A stretch of 64,000 nucleotides of DNA from Synechococcus sp. MW101C3 (GTDB lineage Bacteria; Cyanobacteriota; Cyanobacteriia; PCC-6307; Cyanobiaceae): assembly GCF_002252635.1 (NCBI RefSeq), contig NZ_NQKX01000001.1:310001-374000 (forward strand). The letters run 5' to 3'. The translations under genes and the position numbers were made by a program. Positions 1 through 8,917 of the stretch are shown here, one piece after another. Each line of letters begins with the position of its first letter. Position 1 is the first letter of the stretch. The notes beneath the pieces are model-generated. The model ran no database searches. It saw nothing but the letters and a program-made list of their open reading frames with translations, and was not told the DNA's origin.

Positions 1-742
1 AGGGGTGGCCGGCATAGGCCGCACGAATGGGTTCAATCGCGAAGGTAAGGGGATTCAGGGCGGCAAGCCAGCCCAGCCAGGTGGGCATGAAGGAAATCGG
101 GGCCAGGGCCGTGCTGGCGAACAGCAGGGGCAGGTTGGCCACGAAGATCACCGCGATCAGCTCGATGTGGCCGGGCAGCGCGAAAGCCAGCCCCAGACTC
201 ATGGCCGTGACGGCGAACACCAGCAGCACCAGGGTGACCAGCACCAGCGCCAGCCCGGCGGTGCCGGGCCAGCCATAACCGAGCAAGGCTGCGGTGCCCA
301 TGATCGCCAGGCTCTGAACCAGGCTCAGGCTGGTGATGTAGAGCACCGAGGCCAGCACGATCGAGCTACGGGAGCGCAGCGGTGCCACCAGCAGCCGGTT
401 GAGGAAGCCGAATTCCCGATCGAACATCACCGGCAGGCCGGCATTGAGAGCGGCGCTGAACGCCGTGAACACGATCACCCCCGCACCGAGAAAGCGTCCG
501 TAGCTCATGCCATCGGGCAGCAGACCTTCCGGCGCCTTGGCGAAGAGGGCCCCAAACAGCACCAGCCAGATGAGCGGCTGCAGCACGCCGGCCACCAGCG
601 TGGTGGGCCGTCGGGCCAGTTGGAGGAACAGCCTGCGGGTGAGCGCCAGGGTTTCCTGCGTCACGTCGGCCAGGGCGGAACGGTTGGCCGCCGGTAGGGC
701 CGGAAGGGGCGGCTGGGTGGGGAGGGTGGAGGCGCTGGTCAT
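1..742 (-). CDS. ABC-2 type transporter permease (DrrB-like), C-terminus cut by window edge
   Basis: Integral membrane half of an ABC exporter. About 247 codons are visible from an ATG at 742; the frame runs off the left edge, so the C-terminal end is missing. A hydrophilic N-terminus of about 40 residues is followed by hydrophobic segments and by the ABC-2 permease pattern of a cytoplasmic loop FDREFGFLNRLLVAP (about residues 105-120). The start lies 40 bp downstream of the ATPase gene on the same strand, so the two form one transporter operon. The substrate cannot be read from the sequence; DrrAB-type pairs export lipids, drugs or glycans. Confidence 0.85.
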   Translation of the reverse strand, partial: MTSASTLPTQPPLPALPAANRSALADVTQETLALTRRLFLQLARRPTTLVAGVLQPLIWLVLFGALFAKAPEGLLPDGMSYGRFLGAGVIVFTAFSAALNAGLPVMFDREFGFLNRLLVAPLRSRSSIVLASVLYITSLSLVQSLAIMGTAALLGYGWPGTAGLALVLVTLVLLVFAVTAMSLGLAFALPGHIELIAVIFVANLPLLFASTALAPISFMPTWLGWLAALNPLTFAIEPIRAAYAGHP

Positions 743-782
743 GGCCGAAGGGTGTCGGAGGGTGGGACGAGGGGGTGGCGGG

Positions 783-1802
783 TCAGCGCATGGCCTGTTT
801 GCGCTCGGCTTTGGCATCCCGGCTGCCGGCAACCGCCAGCTCTGCGTCCATCAGGGTGCGGCCGGTGGCCTGCAGATACACATCATCAAGACTGGCCTGG
901 CTCTGGGCCAGCGAGAAGACGGGCAGTTCGGCGGCCTCCAGCTGGCGGCGCAACTGCTCGATCACGGCCTGGTGTTCCACCACCAGGTTCAGCGAGTGGC
1001 CCTGGGCCCGGTTCACCACCACCTGCCGCACGCCGGGACAGGTCTGAAGCAGCTCACTGACGTGGCCGGCTTCATTCTCGTCGCTGAATTCACGCACGCG
1101 CAGGGTGACCCGGTCGCCGCCCAGGGCCTCCTTGAGCGAGCTGGGGCTGCCTTCGGCGATCACGCGGCCGCCGTCGATGATGGCGAGACGATCGGCGAGC
1201 GCATCCACTTCCTCCAGGTAGTGGCTGCTCAGCAGCACGGTGGTGCCGGCCTGACGCAGCTCACGCAGCACCTGCCAGATGGCAGCGCGGCTTTCGATGT
1301 CAAGGCCCACCGTGGGTTCGTCGAGCACGAGCAGCTCGGGGCTGTGCAGCAGGCCGCAGGCCAGATCGAGGCGTCGACGCATCCCGCCGGAGTAGGAGCC
1401 GCAGCGCCGGTCGATCCAGTCGCCCATGCCCATGCGCTCCACCAGTTCCTCGATGCGAGGAGCGAGCAGGCGGGCGGGCTGGTGGTAAAGCGCCCCCTGC
1501 AGCTGGAGCAGCTCCCGGCCGGTGAGGATCTTGTCGATCGCCACCTCCTGGGCCACGTAGCCCAGCAGTTCCCGCACCTGGCGCGGTTCCTTGAGCGCGT
1601 CGTGGCCCGCCACGATCACCCTGCCGCTGTCGGGGGCCAGCAGGGTGCACAGAATGCGCAGGGCGGTGGTCTTGCCGGCTCCGTTCGGACCCAGCAAGCC
1701 GTAGAGGCACCCCCGCGGCACACTCAGATCGAGCGACTGGAGGGCCTCCACCGGGCCATAGCGTTTGGTGAGTTGCTGCAGCTCAATCACCGCGTCTGGC
1801 AC
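783..1802 (-). CDS. ABC transporter ATP-binding protein, DrrA family
   Basis: Nucleotide-binding subunit of the exporter whose permease follows 40 bp downstream. The 339-residue product has Walker [10 protein letters not shown] (about 38-46), signature YSGGM (about 137-141), Walker B LLVLDEP (about 157-163) and an H-loop in LLSSHYLEE. The C-terminal 100 residues form the extra domain typical of DrrA/CcmA-like ATPases (DUF4162 region). The start codon is GTG. It lies 75 bp downstream of ctaB and may share that transcript, a neighbourhood I recall from marine Synechococcus genomes. Substrate unknown. Confidence 0.9.
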   Translation of the reverse strand: MPDAVIELQQLTKRYGPVEALQSLDLSVPRGCLYGLLGPNGAGKTTALRILCTLLAPDSGRVIVAGHDALKEPRQVRELLGYVAQEVAIDKILTGRELLQLQGALYHQPARLLAPRIEELVERMGMGDWIDRRCGSYSGGMRRRLDLACGLLHSPELLVLDEPTVGLDIESRAAIWQVLRELRQAGTTVLLSSHYLEEVDALADRLAIIDGGRVIAEGSPSSLKEALGGDRVTLRVREFSDENEAGHVSELLQTCPGVRQVVVNRAQGHSLNLVVEHQAVIEQLRRQLEAAELPVFSLAQSQASLDDVYLQATGRTLMDAELAVAGSRDAKAERKQAMR

Positions 1803-1877
1803 CGCTGAGCAGGCTTGCGCCCGTTGGAAAGGAGAACCAATCTAGAAAGGAGCCCCATCAAGCGGCTCTGGCGAGGA

Positions 1878-2966
1878 TCAGCGGCTGCCTACAACATTCA
1901 GGAGCGGAAAGCCGCTCAGCTGCGGAAATCCCAGGGGTGCGAACCCGCTCAGGCCGTTGAACACAGGCAGCCCGTCAATACCGGTCGCCCAGCCGATCAG
2001 GTCACCGGCCTGATGAGAGAAGGCAGCCGCAGCCGGTAGCCGGCAGATCAGCAGCAGCAGGCAGATCCCGAACAAGTAAAGGATCGACCAACGGAACAGG
2101 CCCTTGGCCCGCACGGGGTCGTCGGGTGAGGCTGCCAGGGACCGGCCCATCTGCAACAGGCGGCTGTTGAAGGGCAGCAGCAGCAGGCCATAGAGCAGCC
2201 CTCCACTGGGCAGGGCCACGATGCCGAGGGCACTCACCAGCACCGTGGCGCGGGCGTAGTGCACGATCGCTTCAGCGGTGACCTGGGAGCCCTTGACCAC
2301 CGGCAGCATCGGGATGCCCACCGAGCGGTAGTCCTCGCGCAGCAGCAGGGCCAGGGCCCAGAAATGCGCGGGGGTCCAGAGCATCACCAGGCTGAACAGC
2401 CACCAGCTGCTCAGGCCCAGATGGCCGGTGGCGGCCGCGGCGCCCACCAGGGGAGGGATGGCCCCAGCCACGCCGCCGATCACGATGTTCTGGGAGGTGC
2501 GCGGCTTGAGCAGGGCGGTATAGAGCAGCACATAGCTGCAGAGACCCAGCAGGGAGAGCCCGGCGGCCAGGCAGTTCACGCCGCTCACCAGCAGGGCGGC
2601 CGCCACGCACGTGAGCGAGACAGCCACCGAGAAGGCAGTGGCGGGAGAGAGGCGGCCGGAGGGCAGGGCCCGGCCGCTGGTCCGGACCATGCGGCCATCG
2701 AGGTCCTGCTCCCAGAGGCAATTGAGAACGCCGGCAGCGGCAGCGGCCAGGGCACCACCTCCCAGCGTGCAGGCCAGGCGCGGGGCCGGCAGCGGCCAAC
2801 CTTCCGACAGGGCCATGCCGCCGAGGGTTGTGGCCAGCAGCAGCGGGATCAGCCGCGGCTTGGCGATCTCCAGCCAGGCCGGCAGTTTGACCTTGGCGCG
2901 GGAGGGAACGGCCTCGCTGCGGGGGAGCGTGGGGGAGGCGCCGCTCCCTGCGGTGGCGCTAACCAT
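1878..2966 (-). CDS. ctaB: Protoheme IX farnesyltransferase (heme O synthase)
   Basis: Converts heme B to heme O by adding a farnesyl group, the first step toward heme A of the aa3 oxidase encoded next door. The product is a 362-residue multi-span UbiA-family membrane protein. The prenyl-diphosphate motif is visible at about 82-99 ([18 protein letters not shown]) and a second conserved stretch [12 protein letters not shown] is present. The ATG at 2966 overlaps the end of ctaA by 8 bp, indicating translational coupling. The N-terminal 30 residues before the first conserved part are poorly conserved, so a later start is possible. Confidence 0.95.
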   Translation of the reverse strand: MVSATAGSGASPTLPRSEAVPSRAKVKLPAWLEIAKPRLIPLLLATTLGGMALSEGWPLPAPRLACTLGGGALAAAAAGVLNCLWEQDLDGRMVRTSGRALPSGRLSPATAFSVAVSLTCVAAALLVSGVNCLAAGLSLLGLCSYVLLYTALLKPRTSQNIVIGGVAGAIPPLVGAAAATGHLGLSSWWLFSLVMLWTPAHFWALALLLREDYRSVGIPMLPVVKGSQVTAEAIVHYARATVLVSALGIVALPSGGLLYGLLLLPFNSRLLQMGRSLAASPDDPVRAKGLFRWSILYLFGICLLLLICRLPAAAAFSHQAGDLIGWATGIDGLPVFNGLSGFAPLGFPQLSGFPLLNVVGSR

Positions 2967-3936
2967 GACAACTCTCCAGGGTGGAAGAACGAAGCGGTTG
3001 GACCGCCGCAGGCTGGGCTGGGGCCAGGCTCCAGTTGCGCACCGCCAGGGCAGTGAGCAGACCCAGCAGCAGGGCGGCCGTGATCTGGTGCCCGACCGTG
3101 ATGAGCGGGACGGCCAGCGACAGACGCAGGGTGAGCACCCCGAGCATCACCTGCACAACGACAAGCAGAACCCCACCGAGGGCAAAGGGCCAGCTGCGCC
3201 GGCGGGTGGCAGGCGTGAGCAGGGTGACGCTGCAGCAAAGCACCACCACCAGTGCCACCGGCGCCGCCAGCTGGCGGTGGGTGGCCAGGAGGCTGCAGGC
3301 TTCGCCGCTGCTGAGGCAACGGCCTGAGGCCCACTGGGTGGCCATGAGCGCTCCGGAAATCGCCTGAGCAAACACCGCGAGAGCGGCCATCGCCGTGGCC
3401 GCACCTGCAGCGCGGACGAAGAGGAGAGCAGGAGGGGTGACGGCTGTGCCGACCGTGGTGGTGTTGGCCCCCGGGAAGGAGGGCTGGGGGATCAGGCCCT
3501 GGTGGACGCCGCTGAGCAGGGCCACCAGCACCAGGGCGGTGCCGAGATGGGCCGTCACCACATCGAATCGAAGCAACTGGGTGACGGTGAGGGCGCCCAG
3601 CAGGCCCTGAACGGCAACCAGCAGCAGCGCGGCGCCGCTGGCCCAGGGAAGCCACACCGGCAGCGCCAGGCGCCGCAACACGCTCCAGCCGGCGAGCACC
3701 AGCAGAGCCATCCCCACCAGAAAGGCATCAAGGCGGTGAAACCACTCCAGAAACACCTGGAGGTTCATGCGTCCGCCCGGCAGAAAGCTGCCATAACAAA
3801 GTGGCCAGTCAGGGCAGGCCAAACCGGCCTCCATCACCCTGGTGGCGCCTCCGATCGCCACCAGGGCCACCAGGGCTACGACCAGGTGAGAAGTGAGAAA
3901 GAGCAAACTTCGCCTCATGGCGATCAAGTTAGCCAT
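2959..3936 (-). CDS. ctaA: Heme A synthase (CtaA/COX15)
   Basis: Oxidises heme O to heme A for cytochrome oxidase; membrane protein with about eight spans. The conserved N-terminal signature [19 protein letters not shown] and the following [12 protein letters not shown] (heme-ligand His) are clear. The frame is open up to an ATG at 4011, but the first 25 residues from there look non-conserved; ATG 3936 or 3918, just ahead of the first membrane span, fits the family better. It is divergent from ctaC, so the roughly 150 bp between them should carry promoters for both halves of the oxidase locus. It overlaps ctaB at its 3' end. Confidence 0.93.
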   Translation of the reverse strand: MANLIAMRRSLLFLTSHLVVALVALVAIGGATRVMEAGLACPDWPLCYGSFLPGGRMNLQVFLEWFHRLDAFLVGMALLVLAGWSVLRRLALPVWLPWASGAALLLVAVQGLLGALTVTQLLRFDVVTAHLGTALVLVALLSGVHQGLIPQPSFPGANTTTVGTAVTPPALLFVRAAGAATAMAALAVFAQAISGALMATQWASGRCLSSGEACSLLATHRQLAAPVALVVVLCCSVTLLTPATRRRSWPFALGGVLLVVVQVMLGVLTLRLSLAVPLITVGHQITAALLLGLLTALAVRNWSLAPAQPAAVQPLRSSTLESCHG

Positions 3937-4092
3937 CACTTCTGAAGCTTCGAGACCCGGTGTGGTGGAGTCGCAACAGTGGGGGTCTGTGTTGAATTCC
4001 TGACGCCTCATTGCGTTTGTTTCGCTGTTCTCACGTTGGCCAAGCGCCCCTGTGGCGGCTCCCCATAGGGTGGTGAAAGCCTGGCTTGCTCC

Positions 4093-5010
4093 GTGCCGAT
4101 TCCTTCAACCATCGTCACCCTGGTGGTGGGGATGCTGCTTGTCCTCGTTGGCCTCTGGGTTGGTCAGAACGTCAACCTGCTGCCGGTTGCCGCCAGCTCC
4201 AACGCCCCCCTCTACGACCAGCTCTTCACCGTGCTGTTCGTGATTGGAACCATACTTTTCCTCGGTATTCTCGGGCTACTTCTGTATAGCTTGATTCGTT
4301 TTCGCCGCAAGGACGGCGATCTCGGCGATGGGGTCGCGGTGGAAGGAAATCTCCAGCTTGAGATCTTCTGGACGGCCGTTCCCGCCGTGGTGGTCCTGTT
4401 TGTGGGCATCTACAGCTACGACATCTATGACCGCATGGGCGGGATGATTCCTCTCAGCGACCCCCACGCCATGCACAGCGGCATGGCGATGCAAACCGCC
4501 TCGCCTGCCTCCAGCGATCCGATGCCACCGGGAATGGTGATGGCGGCGAACCTGCCTTCAGCGGCAGAAGGCGTGGAGGCTCGCACCTGGGGCGGCATCG
4601 GTGGTTCGCCCGGCAGCAGCAGCGGCGCCTTGCCCGTTGACGTCACCGCCCTTCAGTTCGCCTTTCTGTTCCACTATCCCCAGGGTGATTTCATCAGCGG
4701 CGAGCTGCATGTGAAAGAGGGGCAACAGGTGGAGTTACGCATGGAGGCCCGTGATGTGATCCATGCCTTCTGGGTGCCGGAATTCCGCCTCAAGCAGGAC
4801 GTGATTCCAGGCCAACCCACGATCCTCACCTTCACGCCTACCCGCGCCGGCAGCTATCCGATCGTGTGCGCCGAGTTGTGCGGCCCTTATCACGGCGGCA
4901 TGCGCTCCACCGTGGTGGTGCATGAGCCCGATGCCTTCGACGCCTGGCTGGATCAGAACCGTCCTGCCACCGTGGCCAGTGCCGTGCCGGGGCCATCAGC
5001 GACCGGTTGA
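4093..5010 (+). CDS. ctaC: Cytochrome c oxidase subunit II
   Basis: CuA-carrying subunit of the aa3-type terminal oxidase, taking electrons from cytochrome c6 or plastocyanin on the lumenal/periplasmic side. It is 305 residues from a GTG start. Two membrane spans (about 5-25 and 45-68, with a further hydrophobic stretch 92-108) precede the cupredoxin domain. CuA ligands are visible: H224, C259, E261, C263, H267 and M270 in the run CAELCGPYHGGM. Odd feature: a Met/His-rich linker (about 115-150) with eight Met and two His lies between the membrane part and the cupredoxin domain. First gene of ctaCDE. Confidence 0.96.
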   Translation: MPIPSTIVTLVVGMLLVLVGLWVGQNVNLLPVAASSNAPLYDQLFTVLFVIGTILFLGILGLLLYSLIRFRRKDGDLGDGVAVEGNLQLEIFWTAVPAVVVLFVGIYSYDIYDRMGGMIPLSDPHAMHSGMAMQTASPASSDPMPPGMVMAANLPSAAEGVEARTWGGIGGSPGSSSGALPVDVTALQFAFLFHYPQGDFISGELHVKEGQQVELRMEARDVIHAFWVPEFRLKQDVIPGQPTILTFTPTRAGSYPIVCAELCGPYHGGMRSTVVVHEPDAFDAWLDQNRPATVASAVPGPSATG

Positions 5011-5145
5011 GCGCTTGGCGCCACCCCGGTTCCGTCCCCACGCTTACGGCTCCTCCCTTTCCCTGCTGACGCTGACTCCCCCTTCTTTCTGGCTTCCCCC
5101 CAGCTCACCCGTCTTCCGCTTCCCCTCCACGCGCTCCCCCGTCCG
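5011..5145 (+). other. Pyrimidine-rich ctaC-ctaD intergenic leader
   Basis: This 135-bp gap is dominated by C and T on the plus strand, with runs such as CTCCCTTTCCCTGCTGACG and CTTCTTTCTGGCTTCCCCCC, and has no Shine-Dalgarno-like GGAGG ahead of the ctaD ATG. No gene is seen in it. The same style of leader precedes ctaE. Confidence 0.5.
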
Positions 5146-6816
5146 ATGACCCTGGCCCTGCCGCCCACCACCAGCTCAGCTCCGCCGAGCCTCCAGCCCG
5201 AGGGTTGGCTTCGGTATCTGAGTTTCAGCCTGGATCACAAGGTGATCGGTCTCCAGTACCTGGTCACAGGATTCCTCTTCTATTTCATCGGCGGCGCCCT
5301 GGCCGGCATGATCCGCATTGAGCTGGTCAGTCCGATGTCGGACTTTCTGCAGCGGGACACTTACAACGAGGTGCTCACCCTGCACGGCACGGTGATGATC
5401 TTCCTCTGGATCGTGCCTGTCGTGAACGGGGCCTTCGGCAACTACCTCATCCCCTTTTATGTGGGCGCCAGGGACATGGCCTTCCCTCGGCTCAACGCGG
5501 TGGCCTTCTGGTTGATCCCCCCCGCGGGCATCCTGCTGATCGCCAGCTACTTCATTGCCGGCGCCTCCCAATCAGGTTGGACGGCTTATCCACCCCTGAG
5601 CCTCACCACTCCGGCAGCCGGGCAGGTGGTGTGGATTCTGAGTGTGCTGTTGCTGGGGGGCAGCTCAATCTTCGGCGGCATCAACTTCATTGCCACCGTG
5701 CTGAAGATGCGCCGGCCAGGCCTGAAGATGATGCAGCTGCCGATGTACTGCTGGGCCATGCTCGGCACCAGCTTTCTGGTGGTGCTGGCCACGCCGGTGC
5801 TGGCAGGAACCTTGGTGCTCCTCAGCTTCGACATCCTCGCCCACACTGGCTTCTTCAATCCCGCCCTGGGCGGCAATGCGGTGGTGTACCAGCATCTCTT
5901 CTGGTTCTATTCACACCCGGCCGTTTACATCATGGTGCTGCCGGCTTTTGGCCTGGTCAGTGAGATTCTGCCGGTTCATGCCCGCAAGCCCCTGTTCGGC
6001 TACACCACCATGGTGTATTCGATCCTCGGCATCGTGTTTCTTGGACTGATCGTGTGGGCCCACCACATGTTCACCAGTGCAACACCGCCCTGGATGCGCC
6101 TGTTTTTCACGATCGCCACGGCCTTCATCGCCGTGCCCACCGGCATCAAGTTCTTCAACTGGCTGGCCACCCTCTGGGGCGGCAAGATCGCCCTCAACAG
6201 CGCCATGCTGTTCTCCTGTGCCTTCATCGTTCACTTCGTGTTCGGGGGCATCACCGGGGTGGCCCTGGCCCAGGTTCCCTTTGATATCCACGTCCACGAC
6301 ACCTACTTCGTGGTGGCCCACTTCCACTACATCGTCTATGGCGGCACAGTGTTTGTGGTGTTTGCCTCGCTCTACCACTGGTATCCGAAGTTCACCGGCC
6401 GCATGCTCAATGAAGATCTGGGCCGGCTGCACTTCCTGCTCACCTTCGTGGGCTTCAACCTCTGTTTTGCGCCTCAGCACTGGCTGGGCCTGAACGGCAT
6501 GCCCCGCCGGGTCGCTGAATACGACCCCCAGTTCACCCTCGTGAACCAGATCAGCAGTGTGGGGGCTCTGCTGATGGCGATCAGCACCCTCCCCCTGCTG
6601 ATCAACGTGATCTGGAGTGCCTTCCGGGGTCCTGTGGCCGGCGACAACCCCTGGAATGCACTCACCCCTGAGTGGCTGACCAGCTCGCCGCCGCCGGTGG
6701 AGAACTGGAAGGGCCCGGCCCCCCTTGTCACCCACCCCTACGGCTATGGCGTTCCCGAAGGGCAGATCGATCTGAAGGGAGCCTCCGGCAGGGAACTCTG
6801 GACCTCAGGCAGCTGA
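5146..6816 (+). CDS. ctaD: Cytochrome c oxidase subunit I
   Basis: Catalytic subunit holding heme a and the heme a3-CuB centre; reduces oxygen to water in thylakoid and/or plasma membrane. At 556 residues it is full length, with about twelve spans. Metal ligands are recognisable: H80 (LTLHGTVM), H257 and Y261 (FYSHPAVYIM), H306-H307 (WAHHMFT), H392 and H394 (VVAHFHYIV). K335 in PTGIKFFNW matches the K-channel lysine. The motif YSHPAVY in place of HPEVY lacks the usual D-channel glutamate and indicates the A2 subclass of heme-copper oxidases. Flanked by ctaC and ctaE. Confidence 0.97.
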   Translation: MTLALPPTTSSAPPSLQPEGWLRYLSFSLDHKVIGLQYLVTGFLFYFIGGALAGMIRIELVSPMSDFLQRDTYNEVLTLHGTVMIFLWIVPVVNGAFGNYLIPFYVGARDMAFPRLNAVAFWLIPPAGILLIASYFIAGASQSGWTAYPPLSLTTPAAGQVVWILSVLLLGGSSIFGGINFIATVLKMRRPGLKMMQLPMYCWAMLGTSFLVVLATPVLAGTLVLLSFDILAHTGFFNPALGGNAVVYQHLFWFYSHPAVYIMVLPAFGLVSEILPVHARKPLFGYTTMVYSILGIVFLGLIVWAHHMFTSATPPWMRLFFTIATAFIAVPTGIKFFNWLATLWGGKIALNSAMLFSCAFIVHFVFGGITGVALAQVPFDIHVHDTYFVVAHFHYIVYGGTVFVVFASLYHWYPKFTGRMLNEDLGRLHFLLTFVGFNLCFAPQHWLGLNGMPRRVAEYDPQFTLVNQISSVGALLMAISTLPLLINVIWSAFRGPVAGDNPWNALTPEWLTSSPPPVENWKGPAPLVTHPYGYGVPEGQIDLKGASGRELWTSGS

Positions 6817-7019
6817 TGGATGACCAGTTCACGCTTCTGCCGCACAGGACCGGCCCGCCATCCTCCGGCTCACGTTCATCCCGGTCACCGGTGGCTGTAG
6901 CCCTCACCGACCAGCTGCCTTTGATCCCCAGCCCGCCTCCGCTTCACTGATCTCCAGCTGCTCATCTCCGTTTTTCCCCTCCCATCCGTTCCGGCCACCG
7001 CCCCCACGCCTTTTCCCCG
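6817..7019 (+). other. Non-coding ctaD-ctaE gap with pyrimidine-rich 3' half
   Basis: About 200 bp separate ctaD and ctaE. I see no credible gene. The last 80 bp are strongly pyrimidine-rich (for example CCGTTTTTCCCCTCCCATCC) and reach the ctaE ATG without a purine-rich ribosome-binding site. An internal ctaE promoter is possible but no clear -10/-35 pair stands out. Confidence 0.4.
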
Positions 7020-7634
7020 ATGACCATCCTCTCCCCCAGCACCGATTCGCTGCCGGCCGTTGCTGGAGCTGCAGCACCGGTTCTTGAAGAGGGGCACGGC
7101 GATTACCGCATGTTCGGGCTGGCCACCTTCCTGCTGGCCGATGGCATGACCTTCGCCGGCTTCTTCGCCGCTTATCTCACCTTTCGGGCTGTCAATCCGC
7201 TGCCGCCCGGTGCGGTGTATGAGCTGGAGCTGATCCTGCCCACGATCAACACCGCCCTGCTGGTGCTGAGTAGCTTCACCTTCCACCGCGCGGCCTCCGA
7301 GCTGAAGCAGGAGCGCATGGGCCGCTGCCGCTGGTGGCTGCTGGTGACGGCGAGCCTGGGCTTCGCCTTTCTCGGCGGGCAGATGGTGGAGTATTTCTCC
7401 CTGCCTTTCGGTCTCACCGACAACCTCTACGCCAGCACCTTCTACGCGCTCACCGGGTTTCACGGCCTGCACGTGTGTCTGGGGGCCCTGATGATCATGA
7501 TTGTTTGGTGGCAGGCGCGGCAGCCCGGCCGCTTCACCCCCAGCGAGCACTTCGGCCTGGCGGCTGCGGAGCTCTACTGGCATTTCGTCGACGTGATCTG
7601 GTTGATTCTCTTCGGAATTCTCTATCTGCTGTAA
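7020..7634 (+). CDS. ctaE: Cytochrome c oxidase subunit III
   Basis: Non-catalytic core subunit of the aa3 oxidase; stabilises subunit I. The 204-residue product has about five spans. Family marks are ADGMTFAGFFAAYLTFR near the first span, GFHGLHVCLGALM and the C-terminal HFVDVIWLILF. It lacks the two N-terminal helices of the long mitochondrial form, as is usual for short bacterial subunits III. It completes ctaCDE; no separate terminator is obvious before the next gene. Confidence 0.96.
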   Translation: MTILSPSTDSLPAVAGAAAPVLEEGHGDYRMFGLATFLLADGMTFAGFFAAYLTFRAVNPLPPGAVYELELILPTINTALLVLSSFTFHRAASELKQERMGRCRWWLLVTASLGFAFLGGQMVEYFSLPFGLTDNLYASTFYALTGFHGLHVCLGALMIMIVWWQARQPGRFTPSEHFGLAAAELYWHFVDVIWLILFGILYLL

Positions 7635-7743
7635 TCGGCCCTTGCCGGATCACCAATCCAATCGGCAGAATTGTTGTCTGTCAGGCCCGTTCATCTTGAA
7701 CTATCAAGTCACGCCGAGCCTCAGCTCCAACGGCAGACCCCCC

Positions 7744-8103
7744 ATGCTGGTTGGCGATGCTCTGCTCGAGAAGGCCCGTTCGCTCAGCAGCCGCTCCGAA
7801 GACGAGATCGCCCGTGGCTGCGGCTATGTCTCCCCTGCCGGCCGTTTGCTGAAGAAGAGCTTCTACAAGGCCCTGGTGGATGCGAAGGGCTACAGAATTT
7901 CCAGTGATTCCGCTGCCCAGGCGGCCGCCAGAGGGCGACAGGCCGAGTTCCGCACCCGCGTGCATGGCAACGGCAACCTGCTGATCGGCAACGCCTACAC
8001 CCGCCGCATGGGGCTCACCCCCGGGCAGGAATTCAGGATCCAGATCCATCAGGAAACCGGCTCCATCTGGCTGCTGCCACTGCAGGAGGAGGCCTCGGCC
8101 TGA
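7744..8103 (+). CDS. cyAbrB-family transcriptional regulator
   Basis: Small DNA-binding protein of the cyanobacterial AbrB class, whose members tune carbon and nitrogen metabolism genes. From the ATG at 7744 it has 119 residues; the frame is open upstream to 7642 but that part is not protein-like. The C-terminal half (about 70-112) carries the swapped-hairpin AbrB element, read as NGNLLIGNAYTRRMGLTPG. The N-terminal half is the conserved cyanobacterial extension (SEDEIARGCGYVS). It stands 109 bp after ctaE and is tail-to-tail with the HdeD-like gene. Target genes cannot be inferred. Confidence 0.85.
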   Translation: MLVGDALLEKARSLSSRSEDEIARGCGYVSPAGRLLKKSFYKALVDAKGYRISSDSAAQAAARGRQAEFRTRVHGNGNLLIGNAYTRRMGLTPGQEFRIQIHQETGSIWLLPLQEEASA

Positions 8104-8118
8104 GCCGCCCGCTTGGCT

Positions 8119-8799
8119 TCAGGATTCCTGACCGTCTGCAGGCCTGCCATCGGCAGGCTTTCCGTCTGCGGGATGGCCATCCGCAGGCTGGGCGTGAAAG
8201 CTGGTGCTGAAGCCGATCAGATCGATGCCGCTGAACAGGAAGCTCACTCCCACCAGCACACCGATCACCGACAGCTGATTCCAGAACTTCATCGTCAGGA
8301 TCAGCACGCCGAGCAGCAGGGTGACGGCCCCATTGGCCAGGCCCCAACCCCAGCCGCGGGCAGCCCGGTGCGCCAGTGCCACCAGGATCGCCACCAGGCC
8401 TTCGATCACGAACACCACGCCGATCGCCAGCGCAAAGGCCGCCACCTGGGCGGCGGCACTGGGAAAACCGGCGCGGAACTGCAGGATCATCCAGGCGCCC
8501 GTCACCACGAACAGGGTGGACACCACCAGCCGCCAGAAGGTGTGCGAGCGGCTCAGGTGTGGCGACCGGGCCAGGTTGTCGATCCAGCTCACGATTCCCC
8601 CCACCAGGAAGGCCACCGCCACGATCGCGGTGACCCACAAGGAGGCCACCACTGGAAAGATCAGCGCCAGCACCCCCAGCACGATCATCAGCACCCCTTC
8701 CGCCAGCGTGAAGCTGCGCAGCGCGGCGATGCGGCGGGGGTCGAACCGGGGCGTCAGGCCCCCAGGCGCTTCAGCAGCGGCTGTGTCTTGAGGCGCCAT
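8119..8799 (-). CDS. HdeD-family (DUF308) membrane protein
   Basis: Small polytopic membrane protein of the HdeD/DUF308 group; the E. coli namesake is linked to acid stress, but the molecular function is unknown. From ATG 8799 it has about 226 residues with six predicted hydrophobic segments in three pairs (for example TLAEGVLMIVLGVLALIF and FLVGGIVSW). An ATG at 8856 would add 19 basic residues and is less likely. The C-terminus ends in four tandem copies of a PADGx pentapeptide, which is hydrophilic and follows the last membrane span. Confidence 0.82.
   Translation of the reverse strand: MAPQDTAAAEAPGGLTPRFDPRRIAALRSFTLAEGVLMIVLGVLALIFPVVASLWVTAIVAVAFLVGGIVSWIDNLARSPHLSRSHTFWRLVVSTLFVVTGAWMILQFRAGFPSAAAQVAAFALAIGVVFVIEGLVAILVALAHRAARGWGWGLANGAVTLLLGVLILTMKFWNQLSVIGVLVGVSFLFSGIDLIGFSTSFHAQPADGHPADGKPADGRPADGQES
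8131..8187 (-). repeat. Four 15-bp tandem repeats coding PADGx
   Basis: The last 60 bp of the HdeD-like gene are four in-frame 15-bp units giving PADGH, PADGK, PADGR and PADGQ, just ahead of the C-terminal ES and stop. The units differ by single bases, so this is an older duplication. Confidence 0.85.
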
Positions 8800-8917
8800 G
8801 GCTCGCAAGGGCGTGCGGGGAGAACCGAGCCGCCGCCCTCGGCGCGGTCTCTTCAACCCTAGGCCGGGTTCCCAGGGCAGGCCGCGGCGGGGGAGCCCGA
8901 TGAAGGCGGTGGCGGAG

